Part shown: positions 44,612 to 54,083 of the stretch, in pieces
Layout: each line of letters starts with the position of its first letter
How positions within the stretch are numbered: the stretch's first letter is position 1
Assembly: GCA_963826505.1 (NCBI GenBank)
Contig: CAWGXG010000008.1
Coordinates: 124,001-188,000, forward strand
Source: CAWGXG01 sp963826505
Lineage (GTDB): Bacteria > Chloroflexota > Anaerolineae > Aggregatilineales > Aggregatilineaceae
Length of the DNA stretch: 64,000 nt
Direction of reading: 5' to 3'
The notes under the pieces: model-generated
What the model was told of the DNA's origin: nothing
The model's database searches: none
What the model saw: the letters and a program-made list of their open reading frames with translations, nothing else
Program-made: the position numbers and the translations under genes

Positions 44612-45492
44612 ATGCTGCACACAACAACCAACTTGACGACGACCACCACGCCGCTGCGTTACGATGGGCATACCTCGGTGTTTCTCCCGACCATCGCCAC
44701 TATCATCGACGTGCAGATCGAAACCCAAATGGAAAAGATCTTCACGGTGCGCCTGCCCGATGGTCAGAATTTGGGGCATGTGCCCGGACAGTTTGTGATG
44801 GTGTCCATCCCCGGTGTGGGCGAAGCGCCCATCAGTGTGATGTCGTCGCCGTCCCGCACAGGCGAAACCTTCCGGCTGTGCATCCGCAATGCAGGCGACC
44901 TGACTGGGCGTGATCCACACGCTGAAGCCCGGCGACGAAATCGGTATTCGCGGGCCATTTGGGCGCGGCTTCCCGGTCGACAGCTACAAAGGCAAGGATG
45001 TCTTGATTGCGGCAGGCGGCCTGGGGTTGGCTCCGGCGCGATCCTTGATCGACGAGATTCTCGACGATCGCCGCAGCTTCGGCCGTCTGATCATTCTGTA
45101 CGGCTGCAAGAATCCCGGCGAAATCATCTTCCGCGATGCGCTGGCGGAGTGGGATGAGCGCGAAGACGTCGAATTGTGGGTCACGGTCGATCATCCCGAT
45201 GATACCTGGCTCGGCCATATCGGCGTCATCACAACCTTGTTTGAACATGTCGACGTCAACCCGTACAAGACAGTGGCGATCACTGTGGGTCCCGCCCGTG
45301 ATGTACCGTTTCGTGACTATGGAGCTCTTGGGCAAAGGCTTGACTCCGGAACAAATCTGGATGAGCTTCGAGCGCCGGATGAAATGTGGCATCGGGAAGT
45401 GCGGCCACTGTCAGGTGAACCACCGCTATAGCTGTCAGGAAGGTCCGGCCTGGACCTACGCTGAAGCGCTGGCCTTTGAGGAGGCGCTCTAA
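44612..45492 (+). CDS. hydG: Group 3b NiFe hydrogenase gamma subunit, FAD/NAD(P)-binding HydG (frameshifted)
   Basis: A ferredoxin-reductase-like subunit of about 293 aa that passes electrons to NAD(P). FAD-domain motifs are VPGQFVMVSIPGVGEAPISV and CIRNAGDLTG. The nucleotide domain has GIRGPFGRGFPVD, LIAAGGLGLAPARSLIDEIL and ILYGCKNPGEIIF. The C-terminal 2Fe-2S ligands lie in ERRMKCGIGKCGHCQVN...SCQEGP. Two frameshifts are present: near 44905-44910, and an extra C in the C3 run at 45291-45293. The stop overlaps the hydD ATG by one base. Confidence 0.87.
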
Positions 45493-46283
45493 TGTCGATG
45501 AAACCTAAAGTCGCTTTCTTCGACTTCACGAGCTGCGAAGGCTGCCAGCTCACCGTCGTCGATTTGCTGCAAACGCATCTGGGATTGCTGGACCTGGTCG
45601 AGATCGTGCAGTTTCGCGAAGCTATGACCGAAAAAGGTGAAGATTACCTGGTTGCGTTTATTGAAGGGTCCTGCACGCGCCGCAGCGACGAAGAACGCCT
45701 GCTCAAGATCCGCGCTCAGGCGGCGCTGGTCGTCGCGCTGGGCGCATGCGCTCACCTGGGCGGGGTCAACAGCCTGAAGAACCGTTGGGCCATCGAAAAC
45801 GTCCAGACGTATGTTTATGGCAAGAACGGCAAAGAGGCTTACGAGAGCTACCCGGCGCGGCCCATCTCGGCGGTGATCAAGGTCGACGCCGTCATCCCCG
45901 GCTGCCCTATCGATCGCCATGAATTTCTGCACATCGTCCAGCTGATTTTGCAGGGGCGCAAGCCGCGTCTGGCCGATTACCCGCTGTGCGTCGAGTGCAA
46001 GCTGAAAGAAAACGAATGCCTGAACAAGCTCGGCAAGCCCTGTTTGGGGCCGATCACGCGCGCCGGGTGTAACGCCATCTGCCCGACCTACGGCGACGGC
46101 TGCGAAGGCTGCCGGGGGTGGCATCCAGAAGCGAATTTCGCCGACATGCGCGAGATTCTGCGCGGGCACGGCCTGACCGATGCCGACATTGACGCGCGTC
46201 TGACCATGTTCAACCATTATCAGATGCAGCACATGGCCGAAGAAGTCACCTGTTGTGACGACGATCTCTCCGGTCAAAGATGA
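45492..46283 (+). CDS. hydD: Group 3b NiFe hydrogenase small (delta) subunit
   Basis: A 263-aa small subunit. The proximal cluster begins FFDFTSCEGCQLTVVDLL with the CxxC pair, followed by EGSCTRRSDEERL, VALGACAHLGGVNSL and VIPGCPIDRHEFL. The C-terminal cluster ligands are in PLCVECKLKENECL, CLGPITRAGCNAICP and GDGCEGCRG. There is no Tat signal, consistent with a cytoplasmic enzyme. It is intact, unlike the two genes before it. The start overlaps the hydG stop by one base. Confidence 0.95.
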   Translation: MSMKPKVAFFDFTSCEGCQLTVVDLLQTHLGLLDLVEIVQFREAMTEKGEDYLVAFIEGSCTRRSDEERLLKIRAQAALVVALGACAHLGGVNSLKNRWAIENVQTYVYGKNGKEAYESYPARPISAVIKVDAVIPGCPIDRHEFLHIVQLILQGRKPRLADYPLCVECKLKENECLNKLGKPCLGPITRAGCNAICPTYGDGCEGCRGWHPEANFADMREILRGHGLTDADIDARLTMFNHYQMQHMAEEVTCCDDDLSGQR

Positions 46284-46331
46284 GCCCCTCCCAACGTCAA
46301 CGTTCGCCGCGCCTAAGGAGGATTGACGACC

Positions 46332-47633
46332 ATGACAGAAAACATCAAGGTCAACGTACATCACGTCACGCGCGTGGAAGGTCACGGCAATATCGTCGTA
46401 GATGTGCGCGACGGAACTATCGAGCGCTGCGAGCTTCAGATCGTCGAAACGCCGCGTTTCTTTGAGGCGATGCTGCGCGGGCGTCCCTATCACCAGTCGT
46501 CGCACATCACCAGCCGCATCTGCGGGATCTGCGCGATTGGGCACGCCACAGCTAGCCTGCGGGCGACCGAGCACGCGCTGAATGTCAAACTAAGCGATCA
46601 GACTGTGATGCTGCGCAAACTGGCGTTTCACGGTGAGATGCTCGACAGCCACATCCTGCACACCTACATGCTGGTCGCTCCCGATTTTCTGGGCGTGGGC
46701 AGTGTGATCCCGCTGGCAGCGAGCCATCCCGACGTCGTCAAGCGCGCGCTGCGCATGAAAAAATTCTCCGGCGATCTCTGCCAGGCAATTGTGGGGCGGC
46801 ATACGCACCCAATCGCGATGACGGTGGGGGGCTTCACACACTTCCCGGAGCGCGAAACGTTGGAAGAACTGCGCGAGCGGGCGGAAGAACTGATCGCCGA
46901 TGTTGACGCGACGGTCGAGCTGTTCGGCACGCTGCCGTGGCCGACCTTCGAGCGCGAAACAGAGTATATCGGGTTGGTCCAGCCGGATGAATACGGCTTC
47001 ATCGATGGGATGATCGGCAGCACGGATGTTGGCACCTTGCCGACCGATGAGTACCGTCAGGTGACCAACGAACGGCTGTCACCGCATGCCACGGCTAAGC
47101 ACTGTGCTTTCAACCGGGACAGTTACATGGTGGGCGCGTTGGCGCGCTTCAATTTGAAGCATGACCAGCTTGGCCCGCGCGCCAAAGCAGCGGCGGAACA
47201 TCTGGGGTTGGAGGCCACGTGCTACCGGCCCTACATGAACAGCGCTGCCCAGGTTGTTGAGATCGTCCACTGCGTCGATGACAGCATCGCATTGTTGGAT
47301 AAGCTCCTCAAGCGTGGCGTGTCGCCAGAGGCTCCGGGTCAGGTCACTTTGCGACCGGGTGCGCGCGGCGTGGGGGCGTGTGACGTCCCGCGCGGTGTGC
47401 TGTTCCATGAATATCAGATCGGCGAAAATGGGTTGGTGGAAGAAGCCAACTGCATTATCCCGACCGGGCAAAATCTGGCCAATATAGACCGGGATATGCG
47501 GGCCCTGGTGCCCACCCTGCTGACCGAACCTGAAGACTCCATCCGTTTGAAGATGGAAATGTTGGTACGCGCGTATGATCCGTGCATTTCGTGCTCAACG
47601 CATTTCCTCAACGTTGAGTTCGTTGGCCAATAG
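46332..47633 (+). CDS. hydA: Group 3b NiFe hydrogenase large (alpha) subunit
   Basis: A 433-aa catalytic subunit. The N-terminal L1 motif is SRICGICAIGHATAS, and the C-terminal L2 motif is DPCISCSTH, which together supply the four nickel-site cysteines. VHHVTRVEGHGNIVVDV begins the protein. After the L2 His nine residues (FLNVEFVGQ) remain, likely removed by the maturation protease encoded next. AAGGAGG lies about 10 nt before the ATG at 46332, which makes the in-frame TTG at 46323 unlikely. The composition HydBGDA points to a cytoplasmic, reversible NADP(H)-linked enzyme. Confidence 0.95.
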   Translation: MTENIKVNVHHVTRVEGHGNIVVDVRDGTIERCELQIVETPRFFEAMLRGRPYHQSSHITSRICGICAIGHATASLRATEHALNVKLSDQTVMLRKLAFHGEMLDSHILHTYMLVAPDFLGVGSVIPLAASHPDVVKRALRMKKFSGDLCQAIVGRHTHPIAMTVGGFTHFPERETLEELRERAEELIADVDATVELFGTLPWPTFERETEYIGLVQPDEYGFIDGMIGSTDVGTLPTDEYRQVTNERLSPHATAKHCAFNRDSYMVGALARFNLKHDQLGPRAKAAAEHLGLEATCYRPYMNSAAQVVEIVHCVDDSIALLDKLLKRGVSPEAPGQVTLRPGARGVGACDVPRGVLFHEYQIGENGLVEEANCIIPTGQNLANIDRDMRALVPTLLTEPEDSIRLKMEMLVRAYDPCISCSTHFLNVEFVGQ

Positions 47634-47656
47634 CGCGCTCTTGCGAGGGAGCAGGT

Positions 47657-47691
47657 GAGAGACGTTCCAGGGGTAAGCGAGGGCGTCTCTC
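47657..47691 (+). terminator. Possible terminator/hairpin after hydA
   Basis: An 8-bp stem GAGAGACG / CGTCTCTC with a 19-nt loop lies 24 nt after the hydA stop. There is no T-run, so termination is uncertain. Confidence 0.35.
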
Positions 47692-47732
47692 GATCTCTTC
47701 TCGATTACACTAGGCAGAGACAGCGGTAGGCT

Positions 47733-48242
47733 ATGGTGGATCAAAGCGCGTGCGGTACGCTGATTCTGGGTGTAGGTAATCCCTTGTTGGGCGACGACGC
47801 GGTCGGCATTGTCGCGGTTGAGCAGCTTCGCGCGCGGGGCGATCTCCCGTCGGGAGTGCGGTTGATCGATGGCGGCACCGATGGATTGGGGTTAATTCCA
47901 GTCATTGAAGGGTGCCAGCGCGTCATCGTGATCGACGCGGTTGAGATGGCACAATCGCCGGGCACAATTCGCCGCTTTGTGTGGGGTGATGTGCGCATTC
48001 TGGGGCAAGACGTCAGTTGTTTGTCTTTGCACCAGACCGACCTGGCGGGGGCATTGACTCTGGCGGATGCCTTGGGTTGTCTGCCTCCGGAAGTGGTGAT
48101 CTTCGGCGTCCAGCCGCAATGCCTGGATTGGGACGATCCGCTCAGCCCGGCGGTGGAACGTGCTTTACCGGTTCTGATAGATGCCCTGATTAACGAGGTC
48201 AGGAGTAACGATACATATGGCGAAGAAAATTTTGATCATTGA
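47733..48242 (+). CDS. Hydrogenase maturation protease (HyaD/HycI family)
   Basis: A 169-aa endopeptidase that trims the large-subunit C-terminus after nickel insertion. Family motifs are LILGVGNPLLGDDAVGIVAV with the metal-binding Glu/Asp region, DGGTDGLGLIP and VIVIDAVEMAQSPGTI, and the third ligand region is SLHQTDLAGALTLADAL. HydA, its expected substrate, is encoded 99 nt upstream. Its 3' end overlaps the next gene by 26 nt. Confidence 0.92.
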   Translation: MVDQSACGTLILGVGNPLLGDDAVGIVAVEQLRARGDLPSGVRLIDGGTDGLGLIPVIEGCQRVIVIDAVEMAQSPGTIRRFVWGDVRILGQDVSCLSLHQTDLAGALTLADALGCLPPEVVIFGVQPQCLDWDDPLSPAVERALPVLIDALINEVRSNDTYGEENFDH

Positions 48243-48600
48243 TGACGATCCGGATGTCGTGCTGGCGCTACGCATGCCGCTGGAAAGCGCCGGATACGAA
48301 GTCTCCGATGCGCACTCGCAGGATAGCGGTTTGATCGCGGTAGACGCAGTGAAACCGGATCTGATCATCCTGGATGTGATGATGGATACCCATACGGCGG
48401 GTTTCCAACTGGCTCTGAAATTGCACGGGCCCGGCGCGAAGGATGCGCACAAGAAGATCCCGATCGTGATGCTGACGGCGGTCCACCAGACTACGCCGCT
48501 GCGTTTTGGCCCTGACGAAGACTACTTGCCCGTGGACGCGTTTCTCGAAAAACCGGTCGATCCGCAGGCATTGATGAAGTTAATTTCGCGGTTGATGTAA
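48217..48600 (+). CDS. Single-domain response regulator
   Basis: A 127-aa receiver domain: KKILIIDDDPDVVLALRMPL, phospho-Asp in DLIILDVMMDTHTAGF (about residue 53), VMLTAVHQT and the Lys in DAFLEKPVDPQ. An insert near residues 70-80 (KLHGPGAKDAHKKI) is slightly unusual. AGGAGT lies 10 nt before its ATG, inside the hydrogenase protease gene, and the 26-nt overlap suggests translational coupling with the hydrogenase cluster. The histidine kinase gene 166 nt downstream is a possible partner. Confidence 0.9.
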   Translation: MAKKILIIDDDPDVVLALRMPLESAGYEVSDAHSQDSGLIAVDAVKPDLIILDVMMDTHTAGFQLALKLHGPGAKDAHKKIPIVMLTAVHQTTPLRFGPDEDYLPVDAFLEKPVDPQALMKLISRLM

Positions 48601-48765
48601 CCGTCAGCCTGTCGCTGGCGGAGGTTCGGTCTTTGGCTGCGGACCATATTGTCCCCGGCATGGTCGTTTGGCCGGTGGGGTGGTATGATCCGCTGGCTGC
48701 GTTTCGTAATATGATCGTCGACGCCGCATCTGGTGAAGGGTATAGATTCTGATGCGAGGCTTTCG

Positions 48766-50193
48766 ATGAGTACTACGGCACAGACATCGCCGGAGAGTTC
48801 ACCAGAACCCCATGTTTTGCAGCCCACGCTCGAAGAACTGAGTCAAAATATCCGGCTGCTCATCACGTTGCGATGGGTAGCCGGGTTTAGTATTTTGTCT
48901 GGCACCGTATTTGCACGCGTCGCGCTGGGCATCCACCTGTTGGTGCTGCCCCTGGTGTGTATCGGGCTGCTCGTGTTGGGTTACAACACCCTCCTGGCCG
49001 CTGCGCGCCAGCGGGGGGAAGACAGTCTGAGCCGGTTGCAGCGCATCGCCTGGGGGCAAATTCTACTGGACTGGCTGGCGATGATTGCGTTGGTGCATTT
49101 TACCGGCGGGATTACCAGCCCGGCGTTGATCTATTTCGTAGTGCATGCCGTGTTGGCGGGCATCATTTTACTGCCCTGGCAGGTGCGCAGCCTGACGGCG
49201 CTCGTCATTGTGATTGTAGGCGGGATCGCCTGGATCGAAGGTAGTGGTGGCCTGTCGCACGTCACGATCGCAGAGTTTGACATTGGCCACGACCTGTATC
49301 GCAACAGCACCTATATTGCCGCCGTGATGTTCTTCTTTGGGACAACCGTATTCACTCTGTCTGAGCTGGTGACCCATATCGTCCAGCGGCTGAGGCAGCG
49401 CGAAGAACGTATCCGGCAGCTTTACGAAGCGCGTTCGACCTTCGTCCGTGTGGCGACCCACGAGCTGCGCGCGCCGCTGGCGGCGGGTATCTCGCTCATG
49501 AAGAATATCGATCAGGGCTATGCCGGGGAGCTGAGCGAACAGCAGGCCGCGATCATCCGGCGCGTGATCAGCCGGTTGGATGGGCTGCGCACTCTCATCG
49601 ACGACCTGTTAACGCTCGCCATGAGCCGGGAGGCCAGCACCGCCCAAGCCCCGCTGGCCCCGGACAGCCTGCGCAACGTCCTGGAAAAGATCATCGAGCG
49701 CGAGCTGCCCAACGCCGAACAAAAACATATCCATCTCGACCGCCAGCTTTGCGACGATCCGGGTATCATCATGGTGGGCAATGTCGGGCTTCAGGTGATT
49801 CTAGGCAACCTGATCAACAATGCGATCAAGTATACGCCGGAGGGCGGGCAGGTAACGGTGCACTACGCCATCAATCCGGTCACGCGCGCGGCGGAAGTGA
49901 CGGTCGCGGACAGCGGGATCGGGATCCCGGCTGAAGATTTACCGCACATCTTCGACGAGTTCTTCCGCGCCAAGAACGCCAAGAACGCACAAATTACCGG
50001 CACGGGTATCGGTCTTTCTACCGTGAAGACGCTCGTCGAGCGCTATCACGGCCACATTGGGCTGCAAAGCGAAGAGGGCAAGGGTTCGACGGTAAAAGTG
50101 TCGCTGCCCCTTGCCCCCAAGTCTGTTCTCGTTGAAAGTGACGCGGCTAGCGCGGCGCTCTCTCGTCAAACACCAGCCGATCCCCAACCTTGA
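48766..50193 (+). CDS. Membrane-bound sensor histidine kinase
   Basis: A 475-aa kinase with about six hydrophobic helices in residues 35-200 and no obvious extracellular sensor domain. A short coiled-coil (IVQRLRQREERIRQLYEARS) follows, then HisKA with VRVATHELRAPLAAGISLMK and HATPase_c with NLINNAIKYTPEGG, VADSGIGIPAEDLPHIFDEF and GTGIGLSTVKTLVERY. The ATG at 48766 follows GAGG; a GTG at 48733 is less likely. Its 3' end overlaps the DUF192 gene on the opposite strand by 47 nt. Confidence 0.92.
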   Translation: MSTTAQTSPESSPEPHVLQPTLEELSQNIRLLITLRWVAGFSILSGTVFARVALGIHLLVLPLVCIGLLVLGYNTLLAAARQRGEDSLSRLQRIAWGQILLDWLAMIALVHFTGGITSPALIYFVVHAVLAGIILLPWQVRSLTALVIVIVGGIAWIEGSGGLSHVTIAEFDIGHDLYRNSTYIAAVMFFFGTTVFTLSELVTHIVQRLRQREERIRQLYEARSTFVRVATHELRAPLAAGISLMKNIDQGYAGELSEQQAAIIRRVISRLDGLRTLIDDLLTLAMSREASTAQAPLAPDSLRNVLEKIIERELPNAEQKHIHLDRQLCDDPGIIMVGNVGLQVILGNLINNAIKYTPEGGQVTVHYAINPVTRAAEVTVADSGIGIPAEDLPHIFDEFFRAKNAKNAQITGTGIGLSTVKTLVERYHGHIGLQSEEGKGSTVKVSLPLAPKSVLVESDAASAALSRQTPADPQP

Positions 50194-50530
50194 CGCGTTC
50201 CAACAGCGATGGGCGCGCTTCGATCATGTACTGCGCAGGTCGGGCCGCGGCGTAGTACGGGCGCCACGGGCGCGCCAGGCTCGCGGTGATCACCGTGCCA
50301 TCTGCGTCCATCCACACCGCCGCAATCGCGAAAAACACGAAGAACATGTGGATCGACGTCTGGCTGACGCTCGGTCGGCCGTACACGAACAGCAGCCCGT
50401 CGTCTTCGGCAAGACCGCGGCGCAGCATCAAGCCTCGAAAATGACACCAGAAACTCCGACACCATTTGACCCGCGCCAGGACCTTTTCGCCTGTCGCAGC
50501 GTTACGCACGACTCGCCGGTCACTCATCAC
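50147..50530 (-). CDS. DUF192 family protein
   Basis: A 127-aa DUF192 protein: FWCHFRGLMLRRGLAEDDGL, SIHMFFVFFAIAAVWMDADG and PAQYMIEARPSLLERVKVGD are the family landmarks. It is of normal length for the domain but has no signal peptide. Function is unknown. It overlaps the upstream LysM gene by 4 nt, so it is co-expressed with it, and overlaps the histidine kinase 3' end tail to tail. Confidence 0.88.
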   Translation of the reverse strand: MMSDRRVVRNAATGEKVLARVKWCRSFWCHFRGLMLRRGLAEDDGLLFVYGRPSVSQTSIHMFFVFFAIAAVWMDADGTVITASLARPWRPYYAAARPAQYMIEARPSLLERVKVGDRLVFDERAPR

Positions 50531-52017
50531 GGAATATTCAATACCTGGCCCGGGAAGATCGCGTTGGCATTATACAGCCCGTTGTAACGCGCCAGAACAT
50601 CCCATGTCAGATTGTATTGCAGTGCGATACGGAACAGGTTTTCCCCTGGCTGGACAACATGCGTCGTAGGCCGCGTGGCAGGCACCGCCGTCGGTGCTGG
50701 GGCGGTTGGCTGCTGCGGCACCTGGGTGGGGACACGCGTTGGGACTAACGTCGGCTGCGGAGTGGGTACGGTAGCTCCCGGCACTTCCAATACCTGACCG
50801 GGGAAGATCAGATTCGGATTGACGATTTTGTTCAATTGGGCCAGCGTGGCGGTAGTGGTATTGTAGCGCGCTGCGATTCCGGACAGCGTGTCGCCCGATT
50901 TCACTGTATAGGAACCGAGTGCCGTTGTGCCACCGGTGCCGGTGCTCACTTGTGTGGCGACCGGGGTCAGGGTGGGCGGCGTTGTCGTCGTGCCGCGCAC
51001 GGGTACGACCAACACTTGCCCGATCTTGAGGAAGCCGTTGCTGGACAGGCCATTGACCTGAATGATGGCGTCCATCGTACTGCTGAACTGCCGCGCGATG
51101 CCCCACACCGTGTCTCCCGAAACGACCGTGTACAGCACCGTGCCGTTGAAATCACTCGGCAGTACCGGTGTTGCGGTCGTTATGGGAGGAATCGGTGTTG
51201 GCGTGCGTGTGGCGGTGGCAGGAACATTGGGCGTGAAACTCGCGATCGAGCTGGGAACGGGGGTGATAGTGCCTTCCTGGGTAGGCTCAAAGCCTGATTC
51301 AAGCGTGGCCGTGGGTACGTTCGTCGCCGTGGGCGGCGCCGAACCTAAAACGACCAGTGAGGCGTCGTCCAGGTAGATATTGCTGGTTCCTACGAAACCC
51401 TGCGGTGCACTCCGCACAAAGACCGTGACGGCGGTGTTGACCGAGGACGCGTTGATCCCCAATTCACGGTATTCATCGTAAAATTCGGCGTCCGAGGACC
51501 AGACTATGTTCGGGCTGTTGCCGTCTGTACCCCCGGTGGGATCGATGCCCACGTTGACAATGACGTCGTTCGGGTCATCGCTCACGTCGGGGTTAGCAAA
51601 GGAAGCCGACGACCATACGTACACGTAAATCGTGAAACGCAACTCGGTGTTGGGTGTAACCGGCACCCGCTGGTACACGCCGCCCGTATGCGTCGCAAAG
51701 AACGTGTTGTATTCCTGCGCGGCACTGCCGGAGTGTATCCGGTTGGGCGGCGCGGGTTTGTACTCGGGCCGGGCATTGATCGCTGAAGAGTCGCCTGCGG
51801 CGAGGCTCCAGGGCTGCCACCCGCTGGCAACCCGCAGCGAGGCATCATTATTCAGCGTGATATAAGGCTCTTCAAAGCCGGGATTTTGCAACAAGTTCCC
51901 GCTCTGGAAGGCGCGCGCAGGCGTGATGGCTGCACTCAAGCCCATAACTACCAGAGCCAGGACTAACACGACAATAAACGTATATCGTAAGGGTGAAAAA
52001 AGTCTTGGTCGCATCAT
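50527..52017 (-). CDS. Secreted protein with carbohydrate-binding-like domain and three LysM repeats
   Basis: A 496-aa exported protein. The signal peptide is residues 1-36 (TFIVVLVLALVVMGLSAAI, TPARA). Residues 38-230 form a beta-rich domain beginning NLLQNPGFEEPY, typical of CBM-like modules. A Pro/Thr linker follows (230-295). Three LysM repeats then occur: YTVVSGDTVWGIARQF, YTVKSGDTLSGIAARY and HVVQPGENLFRIALQY, each ending in a GQVL-type motif. LysM binds N-acetylglucosamine polymers, so it is probably attached to the cell wall. Confidence 0.88.
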   Translation of the reverse strand: MMRPRLFSPLRYTFIVVLVLALVVMGLSAAITPARAFQSGNLLQNPGFEEPYITLNNDASLRVASGWQPWSLAAGDSSAINARPEYKPAPPNRIHSGSAAQEYNTFFATHTGGVYQRVPVTPNTELRFTIYVYVWSSASFANPDVSDDPNDVIVNVGIDPTGGTDGNSPNIVWSSDAEFYDEYRELGINASSVNTAVTVFVRSAPQGFVGTSNIYLDDASLVVLGSAPPTATNVPTATLESGFEPTQEGTITPVPSSIASFTPNVPATATRTPTPIPPITTATPVLPSDFNGTVLYTVVSGDTVWGIARQFSSTMDAIIQVNGLSSNGFLKIGQVLVVPVRGTTTTPPTLTPVATQVSTGTGGTTALGSYTVKSGDTLSGIAARYNTTTATLAQLNKIVNPNLIFPGQVLEVPGATVPTPQPTLVPTRVPTQVPQQPTAPAPTAVPATRPTTHVVQPGENLFRIALQYNLTWDVLARYNGLYNANAIFPGQVLNIP

Positions 52018-52297
52018 GACCCCCTAGGCAAAAATGCTCAAGCTGTTTCGCCCACCGCATTGGGCCCAAATCCTCGCTGCAAGGTATCCAAAATTAACCA
52101 GCAGCATCGCTTGCGGACACATACCACCCACCGCATTCATAAGTGTAGCACGATTTGCCCGCCTGCGTGGCGACCGGGCGCGTCCCTGTTTCTGGCGAAG
52201 ACTTTCACCGCCGCGATCCGCAGCGGCCAACAGAGCATTCTGCGGACGCCGCCTATTTTGTCTCTGCTGGCATGCTTTTTCCACCATGCGCGGAACA

Positions 52298-53200
52298 TCA
52301 ACCTGAACGCTGCGATGGCCTAATCGCCTGGGCAATGGCGCGCACGTGGTCGGGCGTGCTGCCACAGCACGCGCCGATGATGCGGGCTCCCATATCGCGC
52401 ACACGCACCGCATAGAGCGCCATATCATCTGGTGTCGCATCGTACACCGTCACACCGTGCTCCATGTGAGGCACCCCGGCGTTGGCTTTGGCGATCAGGG
52501 GGCGCGATGACCCCGCCGCGGCCATTTTGCCGAGCGCGGCTTCGAGCTCATCCGGCCCGTTGCCGCAGTTGGCACCCAGAGCGATCACATTGAATTCGCC
52601 CATGGCATCCAGCGCGCGCTGAGGTGTAACGCCCATCATGGTGCGCCCGCGCGTGTCAAAGGTCATTGTCGTGACGACCGGCATCCCTGGGGCGGCCAAT
52701 TGGCAGCCTTCAACCGCCGCGCGCACTTCTTCCAGGTCCGACATGGTTTCGATCCACAACACGTCTACGCCACCCTCGACCAACGCGGCAGCCTGTTCCC
52801 GAAAGACGTCCACCGCATCTTCAAAGGGCAGTGTGCCCACTGGAACCAGCATTTGACCCGTGGGCCCCATCGACCCGCCCACGACGACCGGCGCGGCGGC
52901 CGCGTCCGCTTCGGTACGTGCCAGGCGGGCGGCATCGCCATTGAGTTCGCTCACGCGCTCGGATAGATCGTGCGTCCCCAGGCGCAGCCGACTCCCGCCG
53001 AAACTGTTGGTCAGGACGATCTGCGCGCCCGCCTCGATGTAGGCGCGGTGAATAGCGCGTACATCGTCCGGGCGCTCGACGTTCCACAGTTCTGGCGATT
53101 CACCGCGCTCCAGCCCGCGCGCGAACAACATGGTGCCCATACCGCCGTCGGCAACGATGGGCGCATCGGCAGCCAGGAGGGATTGTAAAGTGGCTCGCAT
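52298..53200 (-). CDS. Homocysteine S-methyltransferase family protein
   Basis: A 300-aa zinc-dependent methyltransferase domain, like the N-terminal module of MetH or betaine-homocysteine methyltransferase: VADGGMGTMLFARGLERGE, ILTNSFGGSRLRLG-type segment (VLTNSFGGSRLRLG), GGSMGPTGQML and WIETMSDLEEVRAAV. The zinc ligands are Cys in ALGANCGNGPDE and the CC pair in IGACCGSTPDHV. The methyl donor is unknown, and no cobalamin domain is fused. AAGGAAGAG precedes the ATG. Confidence 0.87.
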   Translation of the reverse strand: MRATLQSLLAADAPIVADGGMGTMLFARGLERGESPELWNVERPDDVRAIHRAYIEAGAQIVLTNSFGGSRLRLGTHDLSERVSELNGDAARLARTEADAAAAPVVVGGSMGPTGQMLVPVGTLPFEDAVDVFREQAAALVEGGVDVLWIETMSDLEEVRAAVEGCQLAAPGMPVVTTMTFDTRGRTMMGVTPQRALDAMGEFNVIALGANCGNGPDELEAALGKMAAAGSSRPLIAKANAGVPHMEHGVTVYDATPDDMALYAVRVRDMGARIIGACCGSTPDHVRAIAQAIRPSQRSG

Positions 53201-53320
53201 AGTTGATAGTCTCTTCCTTAAGCACCAAACTCAAACTGAGGGGTATTCTACTGGATGTTGGGCGATGGCGCGACCTTCTAACCATCCCATTCCCCAACGT
53301 CATGGGCCGAATCAAACTGA

Positions 53321-53337
53321 GGTGCGATTTTCGCACC
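53321..53337 (-). terminator. Hairpin after response regulator gene
   Basis: A perfect 7-bp stem GGTGCGA / TCGCACC with a 3-nt loop lies 35 nt downstream of the regulator stop. T's are sparse after it, so it is a weak terminator candidate. Confidence 0.35.
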
Positions 53338-53371
53338 CCAGCCCATGTCTGCCTGTATAACCTGACGGCAT

Positions 53372-53785
53372 TCAGCTCGCTTCGCGCGCCTGGATACCTG
53401 CATCTTCAAGGACGCGCAGCACACTAGATAACAACTCCGAAGGGCCGAACGGTTTAGTGATATAGTCATCGACCTTGGCGATATGCAGCCCGAGCACTTT
53501 GTCGATGCTCTGCGCCTTGGCCGTCACCACAATCACCGGGATACGGCTCATCTGCTCGTCAGCCTTCATCCGTTGAAATACTTCCCAGCCATCCATCTCG
53601 GGCATCATCAGATCGAGCAGCACCAGGTCGGGCTGGACTTGCGACACGATCGAGAGGCCTTCTTCACCCCCCATTGCGCCTATAACATCATAGCCCTGAC
53701 GCGACAAGATGAGTTTGACGAGCTCGATCATCTCTTCGTCGTCTTCAATGCACACGATCTTGATGGGATCCAGGTGTCCTGTCAT
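53372..53785 (-). CDS. Single-domain response regulator
   Basis: A 137-aa CheY/PleD-type receiver: KIVCIEDDEEMIELVKLIL, phospho-Asp in LVLLDLMMPEMDGWEVF (about residue 57), VIVVTAKAQ and the Lys in YITKPFGPSELL. It is the third stand-alone receiver in this window. No kinase is adjacent. Confidence 0.92.
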   Translation of the reverse strand: MTGHLDPIKIVCIEDDEEMIELVKLILSRQGYDVIGAMGGEEGLSIVSQVQPDLVLLDLMMPEMDGWEVFQRMKADEQMSRIPVIVVTAKAQSIDKVLGLHIAKVDDYITKPFGPSELLSSVLRVLEDAGIQAREAS

Positions 53786-54083
53786 TATCCCACACTCCCC
53801 ACGATTGGAATTGCAGTCCTGTTACCCTGTAACGTTAAGGATATTTACCCTTTTAAAGGTCTTTGATAACCTATTACGGGTAGTCTACCACAAGGACAAT
53901 GGGCCTGTCTACCGATCAAATGTCGGGGTCTTGTTCGGGATGTCGATCGTGCGGGAAGCGGGGACCCGATGCGCTTCGGAAACGGGCAAAACTGAGGCTA
54001 GAAAATTCCCATAAGCGCGCGTCTTCCGCTATAATGGGTGAAAGTTATAATCTGGTTTGGTAAGCTGACAGGAGCATGCTCCC

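Noticed and set aside
45489..46574. 361-codon open frame on the minus strand
   Set aside because: It is a shadow of hydD and hydA, which carry all expected cysteine motifs.
48680..48693. GTGGTATGATCCGC, a near match to the candidate GntR operator, upstream of the histidine kinase gene
   Set aside because: The right arm is CCGC, so the palindrome is broken, and the gene has no link to murein salvage. The core TATGAT is better read as a possible -10 box.
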